64,000 nt of DNA from Actinoallomurus sp963850195. GTDB taxonomy: Bacteria; Actinomycetota; Actinomycetes; Streptosporangiales; Streptosporangiaceae. A program made the translations under genes and the position numbers. The notes under the pieces were generated by a model that made no database searches, had not been told where the DNA came from, and was given only the letters and a program-made list of their open reading frames with translations. Shown piece by piece: positions 9,418 through 18,349 of this stretch; within the stretch, counting starts at the first letter, position 1, and every line of letters starts with the position of its first letter. The stretch is taken from assembly GCA_963850195.1 (NCBI GenBank), contig CAWKKD010000005.1, forward strand, positions 2,946,978-3,010,977. Direction: 5' to 3'.

Positions 9418-9421
<4 letters not shown>
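8600..9421 (+). CDS. ABC sugar transporter permease (MalG/UgpE type)
   Basis: A 273-residue second permease with six membrane spans. The EAA motif appears in YEESARVFGANSFQVLGHVVLPNVRPGL. It pairs with the preceding permease to form the translocation pore. It starts in the ATGA overlap with the upstream gene and ends in a GTGA overlap with the ATPase gene, so the operon is tightly coupled. Confidence 0.9.
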
Positions 9422-10521
<1,100 letters not shown>

Positions 10522-10525
10522 AAGA

Positions 10526-10568
10526 CGTACGTCCCGCCACCCTCGATGCGAGGGTGGCGGGACGTACG
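10526..10568. terminator. Bidirectional hairpin between convergent genes
   Basis: Perfect 20-bp arms (10526-10545 and 10549-10568) around a 3-base loop lie between the ATPase stop and the convergent acyl-CoA dehydrogenase stop. The symmetry lets it serve both strands. Confidence 0.85.
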
Positions 10569-10573
10569 CAGGA

Positions 10574-12406
10574 TCAGAACGCCTCTTCGGGCAGGTCCAT
10601 GAGGTCGACGGTGGTCGCCTCGGCGATCGCGCGCTCGGCCGACAGCTTCGGAAGCTGCGTCGCGGCGAAGAACTGCGCCGCCGCCACCTTGCCGGTGTAG
10701 AACGCCTTGTCGGCCTCTGACAGCTCGCCGTCGAGGCGGTTCAGCGCGACCTCGGCCTGGCGGCAGAGCAGCCAGCCGATGACGACGTCGCCGAGCACCA
10801 TCAGCAGGCGGGTGGTGTTGAGCCCGACCTTGTAGATCTCGCCCGGGTTCTCCATCGAGCCGAGCGCCCAGCCGGCCATCGGCTCGAGGATGCCCTGCGC
10901 GTCCTCGAGCGCCTTGCCGAGCAGCGCGCGCTCCTGCTTCAGCCGGCCGTTGCCGGCGTCGCTCTCCGCGAACGCCTTGATCTGGTCGGCGAGGTGCTTC
11001 AGGGCCGCGCCGTTGTCCCGCAGGATCTTACGGAAGAAGAAGTCCAGGCCCTGGATCGCGGTCGTGCCCTCGTACAGGGAGTCGATCTTGGCGTCCCTGA
11101 TGTACTGCTCGATCGGGTACTCCTGCAGGAACCCGGAGCCGCCCAGCGTCTGGAGCGACTGGGTGAGGACCTCGTACGCCCGCTCGGAGCCGACGCCCTT
11201 GACGATCGGCAGCAGGAGGTCGTTGACCTTCTCGGCCAGCTCGTCGCGCTCGCCCGCGGCGCCCGCCATCTGCACCTTGTCCTGGTAGGACGCGGTGAAC
11301 AGGACGAGCGCCCGCATGCCCTCGGAGTAGGCCTTCTGCAGCATGAGCAGGCGGCGTACGTCGGGGTGCCGGGTGATCGCGACGCGCGGCGCGGTCTTGT
11401 CGGTCATCTGCGTCATATCGGAGCCCTGCACCCGCTCCTTGGCGTACGCCAGGGCGTTCAGGTAGCCGGTGGACAGCGTCGAGATCGCCTTCGTGCCGAC
11501 CATCATCCGGGCCTGCTCGATGATCAGGAACATCTGCTTGATGCCCTCGTGCACGTCGCCCACGAGGTAGCCGACCGCCGGGTGCTTCTCGCCGAGGGTC
11601 AGCTCGCAGGTCGTGGAGACCTTGAGGCCCATCTTCTTCTCGACGTTGGTGACGTAGGCGCCGTTGCGCTCGCCCAGCTCACCCGTCTCGATGTCCACGA
11701 GGTACTTGGGCACGACGAACATCGACAGGCCCTTGGTGCCCGCCCCGGCGCCCTCGGGGCGCGCCAGCACGTAGTGCACGATGTTCTCGGCCATGTCGTG
11801 CTCGCCGCTGGTGATGAAGCGCTTGACGCCCTCGATGTGCCAGGTGCCGTCTGCCTGCTGGATCGCCTTCGCGCGGCCCGCGCCGACGTCGGAGCCGGCG
11901 TCCGGCTCGGTCAGCACCATGGTCGATCCCCAGTGCCGCTCGATCGCCATCTCGGCGAACTTCTTCTGCTCGGGCGTGCCGATGTTCCACAGCAGGCGGG
12001 CGAAGCTCGGGCCGCTGGAGTACATCCACACGGCCGGGTTGGCGCCGAGGACCAGCTCGGCGACCGCCCAGACGAGGGTGCGCGGCGCGCCCGTGCCGCC
12101 CAGCTCGGTGGGCAGCTCGAGGCGCCACCACTCCGCGTCGTTGAAGTACGCGCGGAAGGACTTCTTGAAGCTCTCGGGCATGGTGACCGAGCTGGTCGCG
12201 GGGTCGAAGACCGGCGGGTTGCGGTCCGCGTCCTCGTAGGACTCGGCGAGTACGCCGGTCGCCAGGCGGTTCACCTCGTCGAGGATGCTGCGCGCCGTGT
12301 CCTCGTCGATCTCGCCGTACGGGGCCGACCCCAGGATCTCCTGACGGCCGAGCACCTCGAACAGGTTGAACTCGATGTCACGCAGGTTGCTCTTGTAGTG
12401 GCCCAT
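10574..12406 (-). CDS. Acyl-CoA dehydrogenase, FadE5-like
   Basis: A 610-residue flavin-dependent acyl-CoA dehydrogenase of fatty-acid beta-oxidation. The N-terminus MGHYKSNLRDIEFNLFEVLG is characteristic of mycobacterial FadE5-type enzymes. FAD-binding elements are in MVLTEPDAGSDVGAGRAKA and IEGVKRFITSGEHD. SLYEGTTAIQGLDFFFRK holds the catalytic glutamate, and a C-terminal domain lengthens it beyond 400-residue family members. The ATG at 12406 is chosen by homology to this N-terminus; the open frame runs 36 codons further. A 20-bp palindrome lies 41 bp upstream, so it is probably controlled by a TetR-type acyl-CoA-responsive repressor. Confidence 0.92.
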   Translation of the reverse strand: MGHYKSNLRDIEFNLFEVLGRQEILGSAPYGEIDEDTARSILDEVNRLATGVLAESYEDADRNPPVFDPATSSVTMPESFKKSFRAYFNDAEWWRLELPTELGGTGAPRTLVWAVAELVLGANPAVWMYSSGPSFARLLWNIGTPEQKKFAEMAIERHWGSTMVLTEPDAGSDVGAGRAKAIQQADGTWHIEGVKRFITSGEHDMAENIVHYVLARPEGAGAGTKGLSMFVVPKYLVDIETGELGERNGAYVTNVEKKMGLKVSTTCELTLGEKHPAVGYLVGDVHEGIKQMFLIIEQARMMVGTKAISTLSTGYLNALAYAKERVQGSDMTQMTDKTAPRVAITRHPDVRRLLMLQKAYSEGMRALVLFTASYQDKVQMAGAAGERDELAEKVNDLLLPIVKGVGSERAYEVLTQSLQTLGGSGFLQEYPIEQYIRDAKIDSLYEGTTAIQGLDFFFRKILRDNGAALKHLADQIKAFAESDAGNGRLKQERALLGKALEDAQGILEPMAGWALGSMENPGEIYKVGLNTTRLLMVLGDVVIGWLLCRQAEVALNRLDGELSEADKAFYTGKVAAAQFFAATQLPKLSAERAIAEATTVDLMDLPEEAF

Positions 12407-12446
12407 GAAACACCCCGTAAGTCTCGGGCGGGCGGCACACGCCCGG

Positions 12447-12466
12447 GTTACGTACCGGTCAGTAAC
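12447..12466. promoter_or_regulatory. 20-bp palindromic operator upstream of fadE5-like gene
   Basis: On the minus strand the site reads GTTAC TG ACCGGT AC GTAAC. It is symmetric at 16 of 20 positions, the two inner dinucleotides being the exceptions. Spacing and shape resemble TetR-family fatty-acid regulator sites. Confidence 0.6.
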
Positions 12467-12584
12467 ACGAGTGATGCTACCCACGAGTAACCGAACAGAC
12501 AAACCTTTGGGCATGATTTATCCGCTTCGAGGCTCGATGCCGGGTTGCCCCCGAGAGCGGCGGAACCGCCTACGATGACGGCCT

Positions 12585-14075
12585 GTGGCCGATGCATGGG
12601 ATTCCGTCGTCGCGTGGCTGAACCGGGACCGGCGCGAACTCAGCGCGGCCGAACAGGCCCTCTGGGACGCCTATCCCACGGGCGCGCGCGTTGAGCTGGG
12701 CGGCGACCGGCCGGGCGCGGACGCGGGCCCGGAGCGTACGGTCCGGGCCGAGGTCATCTCGGCCCTGCTGCTCGGCGCTCGCGAGGCGCGGCCCGGCCAC
12801 GTACCCGCCGTACGGCTGTGCGGCGCGTACATCTCGGGTGTGCTGAACGTCTCCGGCGGCACCGTCGGCTGCGAGCTACGCCTGGAGTCCTGCACGCTGG
12901 CCGAGATCCCGGACTTCTCCAACGCGAGCGCACGGCAGATGCGGTTCGCCTCCTGCCTGCTGCCCGGGTTCGACGGCGGCGGTCTGCGGGCCGACGGCTA
13001 CTTCAGCCTCTCCGGCTCGCTGGTCGAGGGCGAGATCAAGCTGCTGCGCGGGTACCTGTCCGGCGGCATGCGCCTGAACGGCGTCCGCGTGCGCAACCCG
13101 GGCGGCTACTCCCTGAACGCCGGCGGCCTGACCGTGGACGCCGGCACCTTCGTACGCCAGTCGGACCTCACCGGCTCCGTACGCCTGACCGGCGCGCGGA
13201 TGACCGGCGGCTTCTTCCTGGAGGGCACGACCCTGCGCGCCCCCGGTGGGTACGCGCTGAACGGCGAGAACATGACCGTCCAGGACCAGATGGAGTGCGG
13301 GCAGGGCTTCACCGCCGAGGGCACGGTACGCCTGCGCGGCGCGCGCATCGACGGCACGCTCTCCTTCGACCAGAGCGCGCTCCGCGCGCCCGGCCTGCGT
13401 GCGCTGCACCTGAGCCACGCGCGCGTCGAGGAGCTGATCCTCATCCCGCGCGAGCCGATCAAGGGCCATGTCACGCTGGGCTACTCACGCATCGACGTGA
13501 TCCTCGACCGCCGCGACGTGTGGCCGGCCGACCTGTACCTCAACGGCCTCGTCTACCAGTCACTGCGCGGCGAGCCGGACGACCGGCGGCGGCTCGAGTG
13601 GGTGGCGCGCGACCCCAGCGGGTTCCGGCCCCAGCCGTACGAGCAGCTCGCGGTCTGGCTGCGCGCCATCGGCCGCGAGGACCTTTCGCGCGCCTGCCAG
13701 CTCGCACGCCAGCGTGCGCGGCGCCGCCACCTGAACCCGGTCAGTCGGATGTGGGGCGTGGTGCTCGACTGGACCGTCGGGTACGGCTACCGCCCGTGGA
13801 TCTCGGCGGTGTGGCTGGTCCTGCTGCTCGTCCTCGGCACGACCGCGTTCAGCCTCCACCACCCGCACACGGTCCGGCAGCTCGGCGAGCGCCCGCACTT
13901 CTACGCGTTCGCCTACACGCTCGACCTGATGCTCCCGATCGAGACGTTCGGCCAGCGCAGCGCCTGGGAAGCCGTCGGCTGGACGCACTGGCTGGCGTGG
14001 GGCCTCACGGGCGCGGGCTGGATCCTCGCCACCGCCCTGATCTCCGGCGTCGCACGGGTCCTCGGGCGTACCTGA
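12585..14075 (+). CDS. Beta-helix-repeat membrane protein (so-called membrane-associated oxidoreductase)
   Basis: A 496-residue protein. The N-terminal part is cytosolic or peripheral; the middle (about 80-320) consists of degenerate repeats of 20-25 residues (VRLTGARMTGGFFLEG, VRLRGARIDGTLSFDQ) that should fold as a parallel beta-helix. The C-terminus has two transmembrane helices (SAVWLVLLLVLGTTAF; LTGAGWILATALISG). There is no nucleotide-binding motif, so the common 'oxidoreductase' label is unsupported. It starts at GTG 12585, eight bases after a TACGAT hexamer, suggesting a leaderless mRNA. It is a paralogue of the truncated gene at the window start. Confidence 0.75.
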   Translation: MADAWDSVVAWLNRDRRELSAAEQALWDAYPTGARVELGGDRPGADAGPERTVRAEVISALLLGAREARPGHVPAVRLCGAYISGVLNVSGGTVGCELRLESCTLAEIPDFSNASARQMRFASCLLPGFDGGGLRADGYFSLSGSLVEGEIKLLRGYLSGGMRLNGVRVRNPGGYSLNAGGLTVDAGTFVRQSDLTGSVRLTGARMTGGFFLEGTTLRAPGGYALNGENMTVQDQMECGQGFTAEGTVRLRGARIDGTLSFDQSALRAPGLRALHLSHARVEELILIPREPIKGHVTLGYSRIDVILDRRDVWPADLYLNGLVYQSLRGEPDDRRRLEWVARDPSGFRPQPYEQLAVWLRAIGREDLSRACQLARQRARRRHLNPVSRMWGVVLDWTVGYGYRPWISAVWLVLLLVLGTTAFSLHHPHTVRQLGERPHFYAFAYTLDLMLPIETFGQRSAWEAVGWTHWLAWGLTGAGWILATALISGVARVLGRT

Positions 14076-14112
14076 CGCGGGCCCCGGATCCGCCGGGCGC
14101 GAGAATGGGCAC

Positions 14113-14796
14113 GTGGGGACCTATCTGATCACCGGGGCGACCGGCGGCATCGGCGCCGCCGTCGCCGAGCTGCTGTACGACACCGGGCACGCCGTGATCA
14201 TCAGCGGGCGATCCCAGCGACGGCTGGACGAGGCCGCGCGCCGGTTCTCCGGCGGTGCGCCGGTGCGGACTCTGCCGCTGGACCTTTCCGACCCCCGGCT
14301 GATCGAGCCGTCGCTGAAGGAGGTCGACCTGCCACCGCTGGACGGCCTCGTGCACAGCGCCGGCGTGGTCGAGCTGGGCACCGTCGCCGAGGCGGACGCC
14401 GACTCCTGGATGCGCCAGTTCCTGGTCAACGCGGCGGCGCCGGCCGAGCTCACGCGGGTGTTGCTGCCCGCCGTACGCGCCGCCGAGGGACAGGTGCTGT
14501 TCGTCAACTCCGGCGCCGGGATGCGAACGCAGCCGGGCTGGGGCGCGTACGCGGCCAGCAAGCACGCGCTGCGGGCGCTGGCGGACGCGCTGCGCGCCGA
14601 GGAGCCGCGGATCCGGGTCACGTCCGTCTACCCCGGCCGTACCGCGAGCGCGATGCAGAAGCGGGTGCGCGAGCAGGAGGGCGGCGACTACGACCCGGCG
14701 GACCACATGTCGGCGCACACGGTCGCGCGGGTGATCGTGGACGCGCTCGAGGTGCCGCGCGACGCCACGGTGAACGATGTCAGCGTGCGGGGCTAG
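14113..14796 (+). CDS. Short-chain dehydrogenase/reductase
   Basis: A 227-residue classical SDR. The Rossmann glycine motif is TGATGGIG at the N-terminus; NSGAG holds the catalytic serine region and YAASK the Tyr-Lys pair. It is slightly short for the family and the substrate is not predictable. The GTG start follows a GAGAAT hexamer by six bases, so translation may be leaderless. Its 3' end overlaps the convergent rhomboid gene by 17 bases. Confidence 0.88.
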   Translation: MGTYLITGATGGIGAAVAELLYDTGHAVIISGRSQRRLDEAARRFSGGAPVRTLPLDLSDPRLIEPSLKEVDLPPLDGLVHSAGVVELGTVAEADADSWMRQFLVNAAAPAELTRVLLPAVRAAEGQVLFVNSGAGMRTQPGWGAYAASKHALRALADALRAEEPRIRVTSVYPGRTASAMQKRVREQEGGDYDPADHMSAHTVARVIVDALEVPRDATVNDVSVRG

Positions 14797-15406
14797 GTGA
14801 CTCGGGGCGGCTGCGGGTGATGCGGGCGGCGAGTACGCCGCCGATCAGGCCGAACAGGTGGGCCTGCCAGGAGATGCCCGGCTGGCCGGGCAGCGCACCG
14901 AAGATCATGGTGCCGTAGAGCAGGGCGATGACGACGCTGAGAACGATGTCGAGCACGCGGCGCTCGACGAAGCCGCGCGCGAGCAGGTAGCCGAAATAGC
15001 CGAAGATCAGGCCGCTCGCACCGACCGTGACGACGCCGGGCGCGGACAGGAACCACACGCCGAGGCCGCTCGCCACGATGATGATCACGCTGACCGTGAC
15101 GAAGCGCGCCGCTCCCTTGAGCGCGGCGAGGAAGCCGAAGATCGCCAGCGGTACCGAGTTGGCCATGATGTGGTCGAGGCCCGCGTGCAGGAACGGCGCG
15201 GTGAAGATGTGCCAGAGCCCGTGGGTGTCGTGCGACTGGATGCCGAACCGCCGGTTGAGGCTGCCCTCGTCCGCGTAGTTGAACACCTCCACGGCCCAGC
15301 ACGCGCCGAGCAGCAGGACGGTGATGATGGCAGCGCCGAGCATGCGCGAGGCGTGCGCCACGATTCCGTCACTGGGCGACCTGGTGGAAATGTGGCCGTC
15401 TGTCAT
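14780..15406 (-). CDS. Rhomboid family intramembrane serine protease
   Basis: A 208-residue polytopic membrane protein with about six helices. The catalytic serine is in VTVGASGLIFGYFGYL (S131) and the catalytic histidine in QAHLFGLIGG (H183); HIMANS carries the conserved Asn. It cleaves transmembrane substrates within the membrane. A TACCGT hexamer sits six bases before the ATG, so the mRNA is probably leaderless. Confidence 0.9.
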   Translation of the reverse strand: MTDGHISTRSPSDGIVAHASRMLGAAIITVLLLGACWAVEVFNYADEGSLNRRFGIQSHDTHGLWHIFTAPFLHAGLDHIMANSVPLAIFGFLAALKGAARFVTVSVIIIVASGLGVWFLSAPGVVTVGASGLIFGYFGYLLARGFVERRVLDIVLSVVIALLYGTMIFGALPGQPGISWQAHLFGLIGGVLAARITRSRPESPSPAR

Positions 15407-15464
15407 AGCGCAACGGTACGTCGCGGGATGTGCGGGTGAAATACGTCGAGGTGTGGCCCTTTCC

Positions 15465-15725
15465 CTAGTACCAGGCGGGGGCGGCGGGGAGCGGGCTCAG
15501 GCGCAGGTAGCGGCGCTCGTCCGGCGTCGTACCGCCCCAGATTCCGGCGGGCTCACCGGCGCGCAGCGCCCAGTTGAGGCAGTCGGAGGTGACGGGGCAG
15601 CCGGCGCAGACGCGCTTCGCCTCAGTCACCTGGTCCAGCGCCGGTCCGGCGACGCTGACCGGGTAGAAGAGTTCGGGGTCGACGCCGCGGCAGGCGGCGA
15701 GGTCCGTCCAGTGTTCCGGGATCAC
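15465..15725 (-). CDS. WhiB-family iron-sulfur transcriptional regulator
   Basis: An 86-residue WhiB-like protein. Four cysteines (C12, C40, C43, C49) in the C...CxxC...C pattern ligate a 4Fe-4S cluster, followed by the GIWGG turn (61-65). WhiB proteins bind the sigma factor and act in redox sensing or development. The GTG at 15725 has GGAGGG just upstream; the longer frame is an artefact. It overlaps the preceding small gene by GTGA, so the two are co-translated. Confidence 0.92.
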   Translation of the reverse strand: MIPEHWTDLAACRGVDPELFYPVSVAGPALDQVTEAKRVCAGCPVTSDCLNWALRAGEPAGIWGGTTPDERRYLRLSPLPAAPAWY

Positions 15726-15976
15726 GGTCCCTCCAGGTCGAACAGTGCGGCCAGGGCCTCGGGACGCGCGCTCGCGCGTACGCGGGCCGGCAGCAGCCGG
15801 TTGATCACGTGGTGCAACGACGCCTCGACCGCGCCGAGATGATCGTCGGCGAGCACCGGAACCCGGCGGGAGAGCCGGTCCAGCTCGGCAGTGACGAGCT
15901 CGGCGAGGCGAAGGTCGAGGAGGTGGTTCGGGTGCACGTCCGTAGGCGTGCTCACGGCCATCGGGCATGCGGTCAC
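15722..15976 (-). CDS. Small hypothetical protein co-transcribed with whiB-like gene
   Basis: An 84-residue, mostly helical, charged protein that I do not recognise. It starts at the GTG at 15976 with GAGGGA nearby (the in-frame ATG at 15961 is an alternative) and its stop overlaps the WhiB start in GTGA. The context suggests a regulatory partner of the WhiB protein, or a simple helical bundle protein. A repeated palindrome GTAGTACTAC lies 30-55 bp upstream. Confidence 0.65.
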   Translation of the reverse strand: MTACPMAVSTPTDVHPNHLLDLRLAELVTAELDRLSRRVPVLADDHLGAVEASLHHVINRLLPARVRASARPEALAALFDLEGP

Positions 15977-16005
15977 GACCGACTCCCTCGGCGTTCTGAC
16001 AGATT

Positions 16006-16030
16006 GTAGTACTACCAACTGTAGTACTAC
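16006..16030. promoter_or_regulatory. Two copies of palindrome GTAGTACTAC
   Basis: The 10-bp perfect palindrome GTAGTACTAC occurs at 16006-16015 and 16021-16030, 15 bp centre to centre. Both copies are preceded by T. They sit between the divergent WhiB operon and the GNAT gene, and look like a cooperative operator. Confidence 0.6.
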
Positions 16031-16047
16031 GCGGGGTCGTGTCAATC

Positions 16048-16067
16048 CGAACAACTAGGGTTGTTCG
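16048..16067. promoter_or_regulatory. Inverted repeat spanning the GNAT -10 region
   Basis: CGAACAA (16048-16054) and TTGTTCG (16061-16067) flank CTAGGG. The hexamer TAGGGT (16056-16061) fits a -10 element seven bases before the GTG start, so a protein bound here would block the promoter. Confidence 0.45.
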
Positions 16068-16068
16068 C

Positions 16069-16518
16069 GTGCATACCGAAGTGACCTTCCGCCCCGCCGT
16101 ACGCGACGACGTGCCCGCGATCGTGGCGTTGCTGGCCGACGACGTGATCGGCGCGGGCCGCGAGGGCGAGTCGGACGCCTACCTGACCGCCTTCGACGCG
16201 ATCGCCGCCGACCCGCGCAACCACCTGGTCGTCGCCGACATCGGCGGCGAGGTCGCGGGGACGCTCCAGCTCACCTACATCCCCGGCCTCAGCCGGATGG
16301 GCGCCGAGCGCGCCCAGATCGAGGCCGTACGCGTCTCCGCCGCACACCGGAGCCGCGGCCTCGGCCGCGAGATGATCGGCTGGGCCGTCGGCGAGGCGCG
16401 GACGCGCGGCTGCGCGATCGTCCAGCTCACCTCCGACAAGCGGCGCGCGGACGCCATCCGCTTCTATGAGTCGCTGGGCTTCGAGCGGACCCACGAGGGG
16501 CTGAAGCTGGCGCTGTGA
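16069..16518 (+). CDS. GNAT family N-acetyltransferase
   Basis: A 149-residue acetyl-CoA-dependent acetyltransferase. Motif A is visible as AVRVSAAHRSRGLGREMIGWAV, followed by the typical QLTSDKRRADAIRFYESLGFERTHEG at the C-terminus. The acceptor is unknown. I prefer GTG 16069 (VHTEVTFRPA) over the longer frame from 16039, because a TAGGGT hexamer lies seven bases before it, implying a leaderless transcript. Confidence 0.85.
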   Translation: MHTEVTFRPAVRDDVPAIVALLADDVIGAGREGESDAYLTAFDAIAADPRNHLVVADIGGEVAGTLQLTYIPGLSRMGAERAQIEAVRVSAAHRSRGLGREMIGWAVGEARTRGCAIVQLTSDKRRADAIRFYESLGFERTHEGLKLAL

Positions 16519-16679
16519 GCCCGCGTACGGGTTCCTGATCGAGCGACGTTTCCGCCACGATTTTCGCGCTGTTCAGAGCGGTTCTGCCGGTCGGCGCGGG
16601 CGGTCGCGCGTACGGGCACCGGCGTGGCCGCACGTTCATCTGGTGGCACGCCGCCCGACCGCATACGAGGGAGCCCGCC

Positions 16680-17048
16680 CTGAGGTCCTTACTCGCAACG
16701 TCCGCCCGCCTCGGCTTCGACGACGTCCTCCGGATCAACTGGGCCGGGCCGCCCGGACCCACTCTCGTCCTGCGCTGCGACGGCATGGCGGCGATCGTTC
16801 CCCTCGACGGCGGCGACGCCGACCTGTCCCGCGTCCACCTGGCCGAGGGCACCTGGACGCTGCACACGGCGGGCCGTACGGTCACGGCCGTCGACACCCT
16901 CGACGGGCTCACGCGCTACGCGAGCCGCCCGAGCCGCCGGGTCATGACGGCCTTCCGCGACGCGTCGGGCGGGCTGCGCCTCTCGGTACGCGCCGTGCGC
17001 CCGGAACGGGCGCGCGAACTCCACCGCGCCACGGCGGCGGAGTCGTGA
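16680..17048 (+). CDS. Small hypothetical protein with probable CTG start, coupled to glycosyltransferase
   Basis: A continuous coding frame precedes the glycosyltransferase and ends in a GTGA overlap with it. The only ATG (16785) would cut off a plausible hydrophobic/charged N-terminal part (LLATSARLGFDDVLRINWAG) and has no ribosome site. No ATG, GTG or TTG exists further upstream in frame, whereas CTG 16680 follows AGGGAG at 16668-16673 with a six-base spacer. This gives 122 residues from CTG or 87 from ATG. I do not recognise a family; it may be a small accessory to the glycosyltransferases. Confidence 0.55.
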   Translation: MRSLLATSARLGFDDVLRINWAGPPGPTLVLRCDGMAAIVPLDGGDADLSRVHLAEGTWTLHTAGRTVTAVDTLDGLTRYASRPSRRVMTAFRDASGGLRLSVRAVRPERARELHRATAAES

Positions 17049-18190
17049 AGATCTCGATCCTCATCATGAACGCCTTCGGCATGGGCGGCACGGTCCAGGC
17101 CAGCGTCCACCTGGCCGACGAGCTGTCCCGTCGCCACGAGGTCGAGATCGTCAGCGTCTTCCGGCACAAGGACCGGCCGTTCCTGCCCGCGTCGGACCGG
17201 GTGGGCCTCACGCACCTGGTCGACCTGCGTCCCGAGGCGGACCGGTGGTGGCGGCGCGGCCGGCGCCTGCGGCTGGCGACGCCCAGCACGCTGTTCCATC
17301 CGCAGGAGCGCGCGTACGGCCGGTTCAACGCCGAGAGCGACCGCGCCATCCTGCGCTACCTGGACGACCCGAAGACGGACGCGCTGATCACCACGCGGGC
17401 CGGGCTCAACATCGCCGCCGCCCGCCACGCGCCCGCGGGCCTGATGCGGATCGGGCAGGAGCACCTGCACTTCGGCGCGCACAAGCCCGGCCTGCTCGAG
17501 GAGATGCGGCGGTGGTACCGGGAGCTGGACGCGGTCGTCACGCTCACCGAGGCCGACCGCCGCGCGTACGCCGGCCTCCTCGACGGCGCCCGCACCGCCG
17601 TCCGCTCGATCGGCAACGGCCTGCCCGACCGGCCGCGTCCGCGCTCGGACCTCGACGGCCGCCTGGTCGTGGCCGCCGGGCGGCTCGTCCCGGTCAAGGG
17701 GTACGACCGGCTGCTCGAGGCGTTCGCCAAGGTGGTGGCGGAGCGGCCGGACTGGAGGCTGCGCGTGTACGGCGACGGCGGCCAGCGCGACAGGCTGCGC
17801 CGTCGCGCCCACGACCTGGGCCTGGATGACAGCGTGGCGTTCATGGGACCGACCGGCGACATGGACGGCGCGATGGCCGAGGCGTCCCTGCACGTGGTCA
17901 CGTCGCGGTTCGAGGGCTTCGGCATGACGATCATCGAGGCCTTGGCGGCGGGCGTCCCGGTGGTCTCGTTCGACTGCCCCCAGGGCCCCCGCGAGATCCT
18001 CACCTCCGGCACGGACGGTGTCCTGGTGCCGGACGGCGACGTCGACGCGTTCGCCGACGCGATGCTGGCGCTGATGGACGACCCGGCCGAGATGCGCCGC
18101 CTCTCCGACAACGGCCTGGAGACCGCGCGGCGCTACCGCGTCTCCGAGGTCGCACGTCTCTGGGAGGACGTCCTCACCGATCTGCGGTAG
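17045..18190 (+). CDS. Glycosyltransferase family 4 protein (copy 1)
   Basis: A 381-residue GT-B fold enzyme. The N-terminal glycine-rich loop is in MNAFGMGGT; the C-terminal donor-binding domain begins VVAAGRLVPVKGYDRLL and carries the EX7E-type motif in SRFEGFGMTIIEALAAGVPVV. It transfers a sugar from an activated donor to a cell-surface or secondary-metabolite acceptor, not identifiable here. The GTG start overlaps the upstream small gene. It is a tandem paralogue of the next gene, of identical length. Confidence 0.9.
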   Translation: MKISILIMNAFGMGGTVQASVHLADELSRRHEVEIVSVFRHKDRPFLPASDRVGLTHLVDLRPEADRWWRRGRRLRLATPSTLFHPQERAYGRFNAESDRAILRYLDDPKTDALITTRAGLNIAAARHAPAGLMRIGQEHLHFGAHKPGLLEEMRRWYRELDAVVTLTEADRRAYAGLLDGARTAVRSIGNGLPDRPRPRSDLDGRLVVAAGRLVPVKGYDRLLEAFAKVVAERPDWRLRVYGDGGQRDRLRRRAHDLGLDDSVAFMGPTGDMDGAMAEASLHVVTSRFEGFGMTIIEALAAGVPVVSFDCPQGPREILTSGTDGVLVPDGDVDAFADAMLALMDDPAEMRRLSDNGLETARRYRVSEVARLWEDVLTDLR

Positions 18191-18223
18191 GCACACCTGG
18201 CCCGTTATGTGCGCTTAGGGGGC

Positions 18224-18261
18224 GTTAACCCGGTACCTGGCGGGTGTTAACCCAGTACCTG
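18224..18261. promoter_or_regulatory. 16-bp direct repeat before second glycosyltransferase
   Basis: GTTAACCCGGTACCTG (18224-18239) and GTTAACCCAGTACCTG (18246-18261) differ at one base and are 22 bp apart. They lie between the duplicated genes, about 90 bp before the second start, so copy 2 may have its own regulated promoter. Confidence 0.5.
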
Positions 18262-18349
18262 ATTGGTTGTGCGGACGCCCGACCGTACGTACAGATGGAG
18301 CCGATCACGTGATGGCAGCACTCCCCACGTCCGCCTGCGCGGGGACGCC

